This document shows positions 38,283-47,249 of a DNA stretch of 64,000 bases, piece by piece. Both the position numbers and the translations under genes were made by a program. The notes under the pieces are model-generated. The model was not told the DNA's origin. It saw nothing but the letters and a program-made list of their open reading frames with translations, and did no database searches. Origin of the DNA: Aequoribacter sp049615385 (GTDB lineage: Bacteria; Pseudomonadota; Gammaproteobacteria; Pseudomonadales; Halieaceae); the NCBI RefSeq assembly GCF_049615385.1, contig NZ_JBMZFL010000001.1; one strand, written 5' to 3'. Numbering within the stretch: the first letter of the stretch is position 1; the number at the start of each line of letters is the position of its first letter.

Positions 38283-39154
38283 TGAGTATTTTAATTAACA
38301 GTGAAACCAAAGTGATTTGTCAGGGCTTCACGGGCTCGCAAGGTACATTCCACTCAGAGCAAGCTATCGCTTACGGCACTAAAATGGTCGGCGGCGTGAC
38401 GCCAGGTAAAGGCGGACAAGAGCATCTTGGCCTACCTGTATTTAACACAGTGGCTGATGCTGTCGAAGCTACTGGTGCTGAAGCTTCCGTAATTTACGTG
38501 CCTGCAGCTTTTTGCAAGGACTCTATCCTTGAAGCTGCCTTTGCGGGAATCAGGCTCATCGTGTGCATCACCGAGGGGATCCCGACCTTAGACATGCTGG
38601 ATGCCAAGGTCAAATGCGACGAGTTAGGCGTTCGTTTAATTGGACCTAACTGCCCCGGTGTAATTACACCCGGGGAGTGTAAAATCGGCATCATGCCCGG
38701 TCATATTCATTTGCCCGGCAAAGTGGGTATCGTGAGTCGTTCCGGCACATTAACTTATGAAGCCGTTAAGCAAACCACGGATGCAGGTTTTGGCCAATCG
38801 ACGTGCGTTGGTATCGGAGGGGATCCTATCCCTGGGTCTAACTTTATCGACATCCTCGAGATGTTCGAAAAAGATCCAGCAACGGAAGCGATCGTCATGA
38901 TCGGCGAGATTGGCGGTACGGCCGAGGAAGAAGCTGCTGCCTATATCAAAGCCAACGTGACCAAGCCCGTCGTGTCATATATCGCAGGTGTCACCGCACC
39001 TAAAGGTAAGCGTATGGGTCACGCTGGAGCAATCATCAGTGGCGGTAAAGGAACTGCTGATGAAAAATTTGCCGCGCTTGAAGATGCAGGTGTGACTACT
39101 GTCCGCTCGCTCGCAGATATTGGTGTCGCCCTGAAAGAGCGCACCGGCTGGTAA
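38282..39154 (+). CDS. sucD: Succinyl-CoA synthetase alpha subunit
   Basis: Alpha subunit with the phosphorylated histidine. The 290-residue product has CoA-binding QGFTGSQGTFH, GPNCPGVITPGECKIGIMPG, SRSGTLTYEA, and the active-site His in GKRMGHAGAIISGGKGTA. The length equals the E. coli protein (289) within one residue. It is the last gene of the TCA block before an intrinsic terminator. Confidence 0.97.
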   Translation: MSILINSETKVICQGFTGSQGTFHSEQAIAYGTKMVGGVTPGKGGQEHLGLPVFNTVADAVEATGAEASVIYVPAAFCKDSILEAAFAGIRLIVCITEGIPTLDMLDAKVKCDELGVRLIGPNCPGVITPGECKIGIMPGHIHLPGKVGIVSRSGTLTYEAVKQTTDAGFGQSTCVGIGGDPIPGSNFIDILEMFEKDPATEAIVMIGEIGGTAEEEAAAYIKANVTKPVVSYIAGVTAPKGKRMGHAGAIISGGKGTADEKFAALEDAGVTTVRSLADIGVALKERTGW

Positions 39155-39170
39155 GCCCCGCATAATCCAG

Positions 39171-39198
39171 AAGCCGACCTTGCGTCGGCTTTTTTTTT
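39171..39198 (+). terminator. Intrinsic terminator after sucD
   Basis: AAGCCGAC (39171-39178), a 5-nt loop and GTCGGCTT (39184-39191) form an 8-bp stem followed by an uninterrupted T-run to 39198. It lies 17 bp past the sucD stop and 2 bp before the htpG promoter. Confidence 0.9.
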
Positions 39199-39199
39199 G

Positions 39200-39227
39200 C
39201 TTGAAGTTTCTGGGATTGGCCCCATAT
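39200..39227 (+). promoter_or_regulatory. Sigma-32 heat-shock promoter of htpG
   Basis: CTTGAAG (39200-39206), a 13-bp spacer and CCCCATAT (39220-39227) match the RpoH consensus (CTTGAAA, 13-15 bp, CCCCATNT) almost perfectly. The predicted start is near 39234, about 32 nt before the htpG ATG. Confidence 0.88.
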
Positions 39228-39265
39228 CTACAGCACCTACAAAAGCTGAATAAGGAAGTCACACC

Positions 39266-41152
39266 ATGTCCGAAACCACGAAAGAAACCTTGGGTTTTCA
39301 GACCGAAGCCAAACAACTGTTGCAGTTGATGATTCACTCTTTGTATTCGAACAAAGAGATTTTTCTGCGCGAACTGATTTCCAATGCTTCGGACGCGATT
39401 GATAAGTTGCGCTTTGAATCACTGGACCAGGAAAGCCTGCTGGAAGGGCTTGGCGATTATGCGATTCACGTCAGCGTGAATAAAGACGCTAAGACCTTAA
39501 CTATCGCAGACAACGGTATCGGAATGTCTCGCGAAGAGGCGATCGAGCATCTTGGGACCATTGCGAAATCGGGTACTGCAAATTTCATGGCGTCGCTGAC
39601 CGGCGACCAAAAAAAGGACGCCCAGCTGATTGGGCAGTTCGGCGTTGGCTTTTACTCGGCCTTTATCGTAGCAGACAAGGTGGAGGTCCATACGCGTCGC
39701 GCCGGAAGCGCAGCGACAGAGGGCGCCTTGTGGACCTCTCATGGTGAAGCGGATTTCACCATTGAAACCAAAGAAAAAGAATCTCGAGGTACTTCGATCA
39801 CGCTTTATTTAAAAGACGATTGCGCTGACTTTGCTGACGATTGGCCTGTGCGTAGCGTCATCAAAAAGTACTCTGACCATATCTCTGTCCCCGTGATGAT
39901 GCCGGCGGCGCAGACTGCTGACGATCAGAGTGACACCGAGACGCCCACCTGGGAGGCGATTAACGAAGCGACAGCGCTTTGGACTCGCCCGAAGGCAGAC
40001 ATCGCGGATGATGAATATCAATCGTTCTACAAACATATTTCACATGATTTTGACGATGCCTTGACTTGGAGCCACAACAAAGTCGAGGGCAAACTGGAAT
40101 ACACAAGCTTACTGTACGTGCCTAAGAACGCGCCTTTCGATCTGTGGAATCGTGATATGGCGAGAGGATTGAAACTCTATGTGCAGCGTACGTTTATCAT
40201 GGACGAAGCCGAGCAGTTTTTGCCTTTGTATCTGCGTTTTATTAAGGGCGTGGTGGACTCTAACGATTTACCCTTAAATGTATCGCGCGAGATTTTGCAA
40301 AAAGACGGTGCAGTGGAAAGCATGCGGTCAGCGCTGACCAAACGAGTGCTAGACATGTTGTCTAAGTTGGCAAAAGGCGATGACTACCAACCGTTTTGGT
40401 CGACGTTTGGGCCGGTCATAAAAGAAGGGCTCGGTGAGGATTTTGCGAATAAAGATAAAATCGCTAAGTTGTTGCGTTTTAGCAGCACTCACAGTGATTC
40501 TGATGTGCAGGATCAATCCTTTGACGACTACCTTGGTCGCATGAAGCCCGAGCAAGAGAACATTTATTACGTCTTCGCGGAAAATCACAACACAGCAAAA
40601 CGCTCTCCTCACCTCGAGTACTTCCGTAAGGAGGGTATAGAGGTATTGATCTTGAGCGACCGCATCGATGACTGGGCGATGATGCAGTTAGGCGAATATG
40701 AGGGTAAAAAGCTCCAAGACGTGGCTAAAGGTGACTTAGCGCAGCAAAGTGAGGAAGCGAAACAGGCCCAAGAAGCTCTGGAACAATCGTCAGAGAGCCT
40801 GGTAGAGCGCATGAAGTCGGTCTTGTCGGAACACGTAGAGTCGGTCCGCCCGTCAGTTAGATTGACCGAATCGCCTACCTGCTTGGTTGTAGGCGACTTC
40901 GATATGGGCGCTCAAATGCGACGAATCATGGAGGCTGCCGGTCAAACGGTCCCAAAAACCAAGCCCGTGCTGGAGATTAATCCCGAGCACCCCTTGCTGA
41001 AAATGCTCGACGCCGAGGCGGATGAAGATAAGTTCAGCGATCTCGCGATGGTTCTATTCGAGCAGGCCCAACTCGCGGAGGGTGGTCAGCTAGAAGATCC
41101 CGCAGCTTACGTTCAAAGACTTAACGCTCTGCTGTTGAAACTGAGTGTTTGA
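39266..41152 (+). CDS. htpG: Chaperone HtpG (Hsp90 family)
   Basis: Bacterial Hsp90. The 628-residue product has the GHKL ATPase N-domain (ELISNASDAIDKLRF; DNGIGMSREE; GQFGVGFYSAFIVADKV), the middle domain with SNDLPLNVSREILQ, and the C-terminal dimerisation domain (NPEHPLLKML). AAGGAAG precedes the ATG. It sits alone between two terminators and behind a sigma-32 promoter, as expected for a heat-shock gene. Confidence 0.97.
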   Translation: MSETTKETLGFQTEAKQLLQLMIHSLYSNKEIFLRELISNASDAIDKLRFESLDQESLLEGLGDYAIHVSVNKDAKTLTIADNGIGMSREEAIEHLGTIAKSGTANFMASLTGDQKKDAQLIGQFGVGFYSAFIVADKVEVHTRRAGSAATEGALWTSHGEADFTIETKEKESRGTSITLYLKDDCADFADDWPVRSVIKKYSDHISVPVMMPAAQTADDQSDTETPTWEAINEATALWTRPKADIADDEYQSFYKHISHDFDDALTWSHNKVEGKLEYTSLLYVPKNAPFDLWNRDMARGLKLYVQRTFIMDEAEQFLPLYLRFIKGVVDSNDLPLNVSREILQKDGAVESMRSALTKRVLDMLSKLAKGDDYQPFWSTFGPVIKEGLGEDFANKDKIAKLLRFSSTHSDSDVQDQSFDDYLGRMKPEQENIYYVFAENHNTAKRSPHLEYFRKEGIEVLILSDRIDDWAMMQLGEYEGKKLQDVAKGDLAQQSEEAKQAQEALEQSSESLVERMKSVLSEHVESVRPSVRLTESPTCLVVGDFDMGAQMRRIMEAAGQTVPKTKPVLEINPEHPLLKMLDAEADEDKFSDLAMVLFEQAQLAEGGQLEDPAAYVQRLNALLLKLSV

Positions 41153-41168
41153 CGACCCTCAAACCTGT

Positions 41169-41203
41169 GGCCATCCGGCGTCTAATCGCATGGATGGCCT
41201 TTT
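41169..41203 (+). terminator. Intrinsic terminator after htpG
   Basis: GGCCATCC (41169-41176), a 15-nt loop and GGATGGCC (41192-41199) followed by TTTT. It begins 17 bp after the htpG stop. The long loop and short T-run make it weaker than the sucD terminator. Confidence 0.7.
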
Positions 41204-41257
41204 GGTGATTTCGTCCTGAGTGCATTACACTGTGGTCACGATTGCGTTGGAGTGGGT

Positions 41258-41788
41258 ATGCATAAATTACTAGGCGTGTGTGTCATGATGTTCGCGTCAC
41301 TTACTGGCGCAAACGAGAGCGAATTCATCGATCTTTCGTCGTCATCTCACGCCATACTGATTCGGCAGGTTGATAGCGACGTTAACGATCGTGAGATTGG
41401 CTTGGATGCGCTACAAAAGCGCCTCGGCCATTGGGGCTTCGAACAGAGCATCCGTGTGAGCGGCCATCTACTGGAATCGACGTACCAGATCATCGATGGG
41501 TACAGTGCTGCTGAAATGCTGCAGCAGCACACTGAATCCTTCAAGGACGCACAAGGAGTAGCGACCCTGTTCCAGTGCGATGGACGTGACTGCGGTCGTT
41601 CGGTGCAGTGGGCGAACCGTGTCTTTGACCAGCGCCTGCTGTATGGACAGGACAACGATCAGCGATATTGGGTTGGCGAGTCGACCGCAGGCGACCCAAC
41701 ACTCTATGTGGCATACAGCGCCTATCGAACTGAGGGTCGGCAGTATTTAGTATTGCAACGGTACCGGCTGAGCCCTGTCGCGGAATAG
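41258..41788 (+). CDS. Secreted DUF4892-like protein of unknown function
   Basis: A 176-residue protein with a short signal peptide (about residues 1-18, ending TGANES). The segment LFQCDGRDCGRSVQWANRVF, followed by LLYGQDNDQRYW, recalls the DUF4892 family of pseudomonads, whose function is unknown to me; the match is from memory. The two cysteines in CDGRDCG may form a disulfide in the periplasm. GGAG lies 5 bp before the ATG at 41258. It stands alone between the htpG terminator and the convergent folE. Confidence 0.7.
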   Translation: MHKLLGVCVMMFASLTGANESEFIDLSSSSHAILIRQVDSDVNDREIGLDALQKRLGHWGFEQSIRVSGHLLESTYQIIDGYSAAEMLQQHTESFKDAQGVATLFQCDGRDCGRSVQWANRVFDQRLLYGQDNDQRYWVGESTAGDPTLYVAYSAYRTEGRQYLVLQRYRLSPVAE

Positions 41789-41789
41789 G

Positions 41790-42338
41790 TCAAAGTCGGG
41801 TAGACAAAAGCGCTAAAAATTCTTCTCTCGTTGACTGCTGCGTTTGAAAGCTCCCAAGCATAGCGGAGGTTTTCATGGCACTGTTCTGCTTTTGAACCCC
41901 CCGCATCATCATACACATGTGGCGTGCTTCAATAATGACGCCAACGCCCTCGGCGCCCGTAACTTCCGCGATTGTGTTGGCAATTTGGGAAGTAAGTTGC
42001 TCTTGGATTTGCAGGCGACGCGCAAATATGTCAACGATTCTTGCAATCTTGGACAAGCCGATCACCTGGCCTTGCGGAATGTACCCGACGTGACATTTGC
42101 CAATGAAAGGTAGCAGATGATGCTCGCACAGAGAGTACAACTCAATGTCCTGCACGATCACCATTTCATTGGAATCTGAAGGGAATAGGGCGCCGTTAAC
42201 AACGGTGTCGACGGATTGTTGGTAGCCACGCGTCAAAAACTTAAAAGCCTCTGCGGCACGTTTTGGCGTATCTTTTAGGCCTGGTCTCTCCAGATCCTCG
42301 CCAATCTCGTTTATGATGCTCGCAAATTTGTCCTGCAC
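41790..42338 (-). CDS. folE: GTP cyclohydrolase I
   Basis: First enzyme of tetrahydrofolate biosynthesis, forming dihydroneopterin triphosphate from GTP. The 182-residue product has LKDTPKRAAEAF, the zinc and active-site segment SLCEHHLLPFIGKCHVGYIP, GLSKIARIVDIFARRLQIQEQLT, and ARHMCMMMRGVQK with a further zinc Cys. The start is GTG, as few other codons fit the family N-terminus. It is divergent from prmB and converges with the DUF4892-like gene with one base between stops. Confidence 0.96.
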   Translation of the reverse strand: MQDKFASIINEIGEDLERPGLKDTPKRAAEAFKFLTRGYQQSVDTVVNGALFPSDSNEMVIVQDIELYSLCEHHLLPFIGKCHVGYIPQGQVIGLSKIARIVDIFARRLQIQEQLTSQIANTIAEVTGAEGVGVIIEARHMCMMMRGVQKQNSAMKTSAMLGSFQTQQSTREEFLALLSTRL

Positions 42339-42414
42339 GGTCTCGCCCCAGCCTTATATGGAGGCACAATCGTAGCAGGGCATCGTACAAAAACCAAACC
42401 GGGGTTACGTTTAT

Positions 42415-43317
42415 ATGGGTATTGCGGCGGGGCAGACTGTGTTGGCTTGCATTGAGATGTTGGATCAAAGGTTTCAAGATGCGGATCTATTTTACGGCCA
42501 CGGCTCTGACAACAGCTGGGATGAGGCGGTATTCCTTGTGCTAGGCGCGTGCAACTTGCCTCTTGAGTCTGGCGATGAAGTCGCGACAGTGTCTTTGACC
42601 AGCGCACAAGCCGATCGAGTCAATGATTGGATGAATCAGCGCGTTATCGAGCGCAAGCCCCTGCCTTATATCTCGGGTAAAGCGTGGCTGGGAGGGGCAG
42701 AGTTTTTGTGTGACAAGCGCGCTCTTGTCCCACGCTCGCCCTTAGCTGAAGTTATACTCAACGACTTTCAACCATGGTGCAACGATGTTCGAAGCAAAGA
42801 GGTCCTCGATTTGTGTTGTGGGGGAGGGAGTTTGGGTATTTTAGCGGCCTTGAACCATGCTGAAAACCAAGTCGTGCTGGCAGACATCGATCCTGATGCC
42901 CTAACGCTTGCCCAACTCAATGTTGTCAAACACCAACTCGAGTCGCGTGTGCAGTGCGTGCAGTCGGATGTGTTAGCGTCGGTGCCGCAGCGATACTTCG
43001 ACATAGTGATATGCAACCCGCCGTACGTGGATAGTGAAGACATGTCTAATCTTCCGGCAGAATACCTGCATGAACCACAAATTGCGCTGGCTTCTGGACA
43101 GGATGGCCTAGATTTTACACGTCAACTGCTCGCTCAGCTGCCCAAGTTTCTGCATTCGAATAGTGTCGTGTTTTTGGAATTGGGAAACAGCTGGGAACAG
43201 TTCGAGGAATTGTTCCCACAAACTGCAATCACCTGGCTAGAGTTCGAGCGTGGTGGGTGGGGTGTATGCGTACTGACTAAGTCAGAAGTTGAAGAACTTG
43301 CACTCGCCCTGACGTAG
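42415..43317 (+). CDS. prmB: Ribosomal protein L3 N5-glutamine methyltransferase PrmB
   Basis: SAM-dependent methyltransferase of the HemK/PrmC family that modifies the L3 glutamine. The 300-residue product has the PrmB-type N-terminal helical domain, RVNDWMNQRVIERKPLPYISGKAWLGG, motif I VLDLCCGGGSLGI, and the catalytic NPPYVDSEDM. Its position directly before aroC matches the usual prmB-aroC arrangement and separates it from PrmC. Confidence 0.94.
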   Translation: MGIAAGQTVLACIEMLDQRFQDADLFYGHGSDNSWDEAVFLVLGACNLPLESGDEVATVSLTSAQADRVNDWMNQRVIERKPLPYISGKAWLGGAEFLCDKRALVPRSPLAEVILNDFQPWCNDVRSKEVLDLCCGGGSLGILAALNHAENQVVLADIDPDALTLAQLNVVKHQLESRVQCVQSDVLASVPQRYFDIVICNPPYVDSEDMSNLPAEYLHEPQIALASGQDGLDFTRQLLAQLPKFLHSNSVVFLELGNSWEQFEELFPQTAITWLEFERGGWGVCVLTKSEVEELALALT

Positions 43318-43328
43318 TTAGGTATAAT
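43298..43328 (+). promoter_or_regulatory. Likely aroC promoter
   Basis: TTGCAC (43298-43303) and a perfect TATAAT (43323-43328) are separated by 19 bp and overlap the end of prmB. The -10 lies 28 bp before the aroC start codon. The spacer is longer than optimal, so the -35 call is tentative. Confidence 0.55.
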
Positions 43329-43356
43329 GTGGCCTTTCGCCTAATTTGAGCCGCTT

Positions 43357-44448
43357 ATGTCTGGAAATACCATCGGAAAACTCTTTACTGTCACGACCTT
43401 TGGCGAAAGCCATGGTCCCGCCATTGGGTGCGTGGTTGATGGCTGTCCTCCCGGATTATCTATCACTTCAACTGACTTGCAGCGCGACTTGGATCGACGA
43501 AAGCCTGGCACCTCTCGCTATACCACTCAACGTAAAGAAGACGACGAAGTCGAAATACTGTCTGGTGTGTTTGAGGGAAAAACCACTGGCACCTCCATCG
43601 GATTATTGATACGCAATAAAGACCAGAAGTCCAAAGACTACTCCAAAATAGCGAACACCTTTAGACCCGCACACGCAGACTACACCTATCAGCAGAAGTT
43701 CGGTATTCGCGATTATCGCGGTGGTGGTCGCTCATCAGCGCGAGAAACGGCGATGCGGGTCGCTGCGGGAGGAATCGCCAAAAAATACCTGCAAGAGGTG
43801 TTTGGCGTCAGTATACAGGGATACCTGGCGCAACTTGGGCCCATTAAAGCAGAGCAGGTTCAGTGGGACACCATCGAGACCAACCCATTTTTTTGTCCAG
43901 ACCCCAGTAAAATTGACGCACTAGAGCAGTACATGCAAAAACTGAACAAGCAGGGCGATTCTATCGGTGCTCGAATCAATGTGGTTGCGCGTGGCCTCCC
44001 TCCGGGTTGGGGTGAGCCAGTCTTCGACCGTCTAGACGCCGATATCGCGCATGCAATGATGGGTATCAACGCAGTAAAAGGTGTTGAAATTGGCGATGGT
44101 TTTGCGGTGGTAGAGCAACTGGGAACCGAGCATCGTGATGAGCTCACGCCGGCAGGATTTAAATCGAATCACGCGGGCGGAGTGCTTGGAGGGATATCAT
44201 CTGGGCAAGATTTAGTTGTAAGCATGGCCTTGAAACCGACGTCGAGTATCAGAATCCCGGGAGAGTCCATCGATGTCGAGGGCCAACCGACAGAACTGAT
44301 TACTACCGGTCGACATGATCCCTGCGTGGGGATCCGCGCGACACCTATTGCCGAGGCTATGTTGGCTATTGTGCTGATAGATCATGCTCTTCGTCACCGT
44401 GGCCAGAATGCGGATGTGAGTTCCCCAACCCCCGTAATTACTCGCTAA
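43357..44448 (+). CDS. aroC: Chorismate synthase
   Basis: FMN-dependent last step of the shikimate pathway. The 363-residue product has the three family signatures GESHGPAIGCVVDGCPPG, RPAHADYTYQQKFGIRDYRGGGRSSARETA, and RHDPCVGIRATPIAEAMLAIVL. The length is close to E. coli AroC (361). One base separates its stop from the next start. Confidence 0.97.
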   Translation: MSGNTIGKLFTVTTFGESHGPAIGCVVDGCPPGLSITSTDLQRDLDRRKPGTSRYTTQRKEDDEVEILSGVFEGKTTGTSIGLLIRNKDQKSKDYSKIANTFRPAHADYTYQQKFGIRDYRGGGRSSARETAMRVAAGGIAKKYLQEVFGVSIQGYLAQLGPIKAEQVQWDTIETNPFFCPDPSKIDALEQYMQKLNKQGDSIGARINVVARGLPPGWGEPVFDRLDADIAHAMMGINAVKGVEIGDGFAVVEQLGTEHRDELTPAGFKSNHAGGVLGGISSGQDLVVSMALKPTSSIRIPGESIDVEGQPTELITTGRHDPCVGIRATPIAEAMLAIVLIDHALRHRGQNADVSSPTPVITR

Positions 44449-44449
44449 A

Positions 44450-45595
44450 ATGACGCGTGCGGTGACACTTCCACACGCGCGCTTATCAGGTTTTTACCTA
44501 TTCTATTTCGCGATTCTTGGTGTTTTGTTGCCTTTTTGGCCGCTCTACCTGTCCAGTATTGGGCTCAACATTGCTGAAATCGGCACCTTGATGGCGGTTC
44601 TTATGATGACCCGCATTGTATCCCCAATGTTATGGGGGCACATCGGTGACCGTATATCGCGTCGAATGCGCGTCGTTCAGTGGGGTAGCTTCGCCGCTGC
44701 TGTCTGCTTTACTGGTGTATTCTTGAGGAGCGATTACTATTGGTTACTCTGGATCGTTGCCGGCTACAGTTTTTTTTGGAATGCCGTTTTACCTCAATTT
44801 GAGGTTGTTACCTTGCGGTATTTGGGAGATCAACATCACCGATACAGCCAAATTCGCGCATGGGGCTCGGCTGGCTTTATCGGCGCAGCAATCGGTTTGG
44901 GCTGGTATTTTGACATGGCCTCAATACGTCATGTCCCCATTATGCTGCTCGTTTGCTTTGTGGCACTCTGGGTGTTAGCGCTGAGCATACCTGGGGCGGA
45001 AAAACCGATCCAACACAATAATCCAGCCCCCCCAATATCGCTCTTATTGAATAAAAACGTCATTGGTTTTATCGTAGCGGGCCTTCTGATGCAGCTCGCT
45101 CATGGCCCTTACTACACCTATTTTTCGTTATTTGTAGAAGAAGCGGGCTACAGCAAGCAATCCACTGGTTTTTATTGGGCTCTCGGCGCGATCAGTGAGA
45201 CCCTGCTGTTTCTTGTGATGCATAAGATCCTCCCGAAAACAGGTACTTATCGCTTGTTTCAGTTCGCCTTACTGTGCTCGGTTGCTCGCTGGATACTGTT
45301 GGATTATTGGGTAAGCAATGCTGCCGCTCTATTCTTTATTCAGATCATGCACGCGGGAACGTTCGGGGCCTTTCACGCCGCCAGTATCGACTTTCTGCGC
45401 CGCTATGTACCCGAGGGGCTTTCTGGGCAGGGGCAGGCACTGTATAGCATGTGCTGCTACGGTGTTGGCGGCGCGCTGGGCAGCTTGTTAAGCGCCTGCC
45501 TGTGGCCGATTAGTCCAACTTATGCCTTCGCGATGGCGAGCGGGGTAAGCTTGCTCGCCGTTTTTATTGCCTATATGACGATGAATAAATCATGA
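44450..45595 (+). CDS. MFS transporter, HcaT/phenylpropionate-permease-like
   Basis: A 381-residue membrane protein with about twelve helices. Its N-terminus (GFYLFYFAILGVLLPFWPLYLSSIGLN) and the loop WGHIGDRISRRMRVVQ after helix 2 match the HcaT-like group of the major facilitator superfamily (MFS_1_like). The substrate is unknown; homologues are annotated as 3-phenylpropionate or generic transporters. It starts one base after aroC and overlaps the next small gene by 4 bp. Confidence 0.85.
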   Translation: MTRAVTLPHARLSGFYLFYFAILGVLLPFWPLYLSSIGLNIAEIGTLMAVLMMTRIVSPMLWGHIGDRISRRMRVVQWGSFAAAVCFTGVFLRSDYYWLLWIVAGYSFFWNAVLPQFEVVTLRYLGDQHHRYSQIRAWGSAGFIGAAIGLGWYFDMASIRHVPIMLLVCFVALWVLALSIPGAEKPIQHNNPAPPISLLLNKNVIGFIVAGLLMQLAHGPYYTYFSLFVEEAGYSKQSTGFYWALGAISETLLFLVMHKILPKTGTYRLFQFALLCSVARWILLDYWVSNAAALFFIQIMHAGTFGAFHAASIDFLRRYVPEGLSGQGQALYSMCCYGVGGALGSLLSACLWPISPTYAFAMASGVSLLAVFIAYMTMNKS

Positions 45596-45813
45596 CCAAG
45601 AGATCAAAACGTGCTCGAAGGGCATTTAAAACCTTCTTCCTCGGCTTGTTTGCAACGATAGCTCTGTTGTGGGGCGCCAATCACTTAATTGGCGTCGAAT
45701 GGGGCGCATTGCTTCGATGGTTGGGTATCAGCGTATTGGCGCTGTCTTTGGTCATTTTGTCCGCCGGTGTATCGGTGGCAGCGTATCAAAAGTTTTTGAA
45801 GCGTCGTAGCTAA
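45592..45813 (+). CDS. Small membrane protein of unknown function
   Basis: 73 residues with a very basic N-terminus (MTKRSKRARRAFK) and two hydrophobic helices (about 14-30 and 42-62), ending in a basic tail. I do not recognise a family. The 4-bp ATGA overlap with the transporter gene supports translation and co-expression. Confidence 0.65.
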   Translation: MTKRSKRARRAFKTFFLGLFATIALLWGANHLIGVEWGALLRWLGISVLALSLVILSAGVSVAAYQKFLKRRS

Positions 45814-45819
45814 TGTACG

Positions 45820-46341
45820 TTAGTCTTCACAATAGTCGATATCGATATCGACGGTCATATCTTCGGCTATCAAATCCAGTGCCGTTTCAAGTTCAAGGCG
45901 GTCTTGCTCGGGCGAAAAGCTAATAGCAATACTGGCCTGAAAAAGCGGTTCGTTTGTCATTGGTGCGGGAACAATGTCTGAGTTTAGTTTAAGCACATTG
46001 ATGTCACGACGCGAGAATGCCTGGGAGATTTCCCGCACGATGCCTGGACGATCAGGTCCGATCACCGAGAGTGATGCTTTAGTAGATGGCACGCCTGAGC
46101 TTTCGGCGGGGCTTACCCTCACACTGAGGCCCGTATTTGACAAAGCTTTTAGCTGTTCAGCAAGGGCGTCGGCCTGTTCAGCTGGCAGACTAATCAGAAC
46201 AATACCTGCAAATTTTCCCGCGAGATGTGTCAACTGACTGGTTTGCCAATTGCCGCCATTCGCCGCCACGCTGCTCGCAATGGCATCCACCAAGCCGGGT
46301 TTATCGTCGCCAATAATGCTCAGAATAAAAGGTTTCGTCAT
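45820..46341 (-). CDS. gcvR: ACT-domain protein, GcvR-like
   Basis: A 173-residue protein with two tandem ACT domains: one begins FILSIIGDDKPGLVDAIASSV and one ASLSVIGPDRPGIVREISQAF. This is the architecture of GcvR, which binds glycine and antagonises the GcvA activator of the glycine cleavage genes. The usual neighbours of gcvR (bcp, dapA) are absent, so the regulatory target is inferred from family only. An in-frame ATG at 46356 would add five residues. It is divergent from the methyltransferase-like gene. Confidence 0.75.
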   Translation of the reverse strand: MTKPFILSIIGDDKPGLVDAIASSVAANGGNWQTSQLTHLAGKFAGIVLISLPAEQADALAEQLKALSNTGLSVRVSPAESSGVPSTKASLSVIGPDRPGIVREISQAFSRRDINVLKLNSDIVPAPMTNEPLFQASIAISFSPEQDRLELETALDLIAEDMTVDIDIDYCED

Positions 46342-46419
46342 GCTGCTTGTCCACATGCTGTGATAAAGCCGTTATAGTAGGTCTATTGAGATAAATGTGC
46401 AAAAGCTAAGGAGCGGTCA

Positions 46420-47244
46420 ATGCAACTGTTGAAAAGTGGTAGGTGCTCAATGTTCTTGTTTGTGGCGCTGTTCGTTATGACAATCGGCGCCTCTGTTCAG
46501 GCTTCAGATCCGTGGAGCGCGGCCTTGCAGGGCGAGCATCGTAGTGAAGCAGCCAAAGCGCGCGATGTTCACCGCCACCCGCGTGAAACCCTCGATTTTT
46601 TTGGCGTGACTCCCTCGAGCACTGTGCTTGAGATGTACCCCGGTGGTGGATGGTATACAGACGTGCTCGCACCCTTGCTTGCTGATAACGGCACGCTGTA
46701 TGCAGCGCACATGGGTGTTAACGAATCCAATTATGCGCGGCGCGCCTTGGGCGGGTTTTTATCTAAGCTTGGTGCAAACGGCGACCTTTATCGAGCGGTG
46801 ACAGTCACTGCTTTCAATCCACCTGGAGACGTTTTGGTGGCTCCACCAGAGGGCGTGGATGTGGCCTTAGCCATTCGCAACGTGCATTCGTGGATGCGTT
46901 TGGCGACCTTGGAAACTGCTTTGACTACTGTTTATGACGCCTTGAAGCCCGGTGGCGTTTTCGGAGTAGTACAACATCGAGGCACGCCGGGGATGAGCGA
47001 GCAAGAAATGAAAGATACGGGTTATGTCGATCCAGAATATTTGATCGGGCTGGCAGAACTCATTGGTTTTGAGTTAGAAGCCGAGTCACAAATCAACGCT
47101 AACCCCAAAGATACGAAAGACTACGAGACCGGTGTTTGGACTCTGCCACCTTCCTATCGTTTGGGTGATCAAGATCGAGCCAAATATGAAGCAATAGGTG
47201 AAAGCGACCGTATGACCTTAAAGTTCGTTAAACCCTTGGACTAG
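46420..47244 (+). CDS. Exported methyltransferase-like protein (COG4798 type)
   Basis: A 274-residue protein with an apparent signal peptide (hydrophobic core at about residues 11-25, cleavage near VQASDPW). The mature part looks like a Rossmann SAM-methyltransferase: motif I is VLEMYPGGGWYTDVLAP, then LAIRNVHSWM, and LKPGGVFGVVQHR at the usual motif III place. The predicted export is odd, since SAM is not known in the periplasm. Family membership is from memory. AAGGAG lies 6 bp before the ATG. Confidence 0.75.
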   Translation: MQLLKSGRCSMFLFVALFVMTIGASVQASDPWSAALQGEHRSEAAKARDVHRHPRETLDFFGVTPSSTVLEMYPGGGWYTDVLAPLLADNGTLYAAHMGVNESNYARRALGGFLSKLGANGDLYRAVTVTAFNPPGDVLVAPPEGVDVALAIRNVHSWMRLATLETALTTVYDALKPGGVFGVVQHRGTPGMSEQEMKDTGYVDPEYLIGLAELIGFELEAESQINANPKDTKDYETGVWTLPPSYRLGDQDRAKYEAIGESDRMTLKFVKPLD

Positions 47245-47249
47245 TCCTC

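Noticed and set aside
43318..43356. Riboswitch or leader peptide before aroC
   Set aside because: Only 39 bp separate prmB and aroC, too short for a leader beyond a promoter and ribosome binding site.
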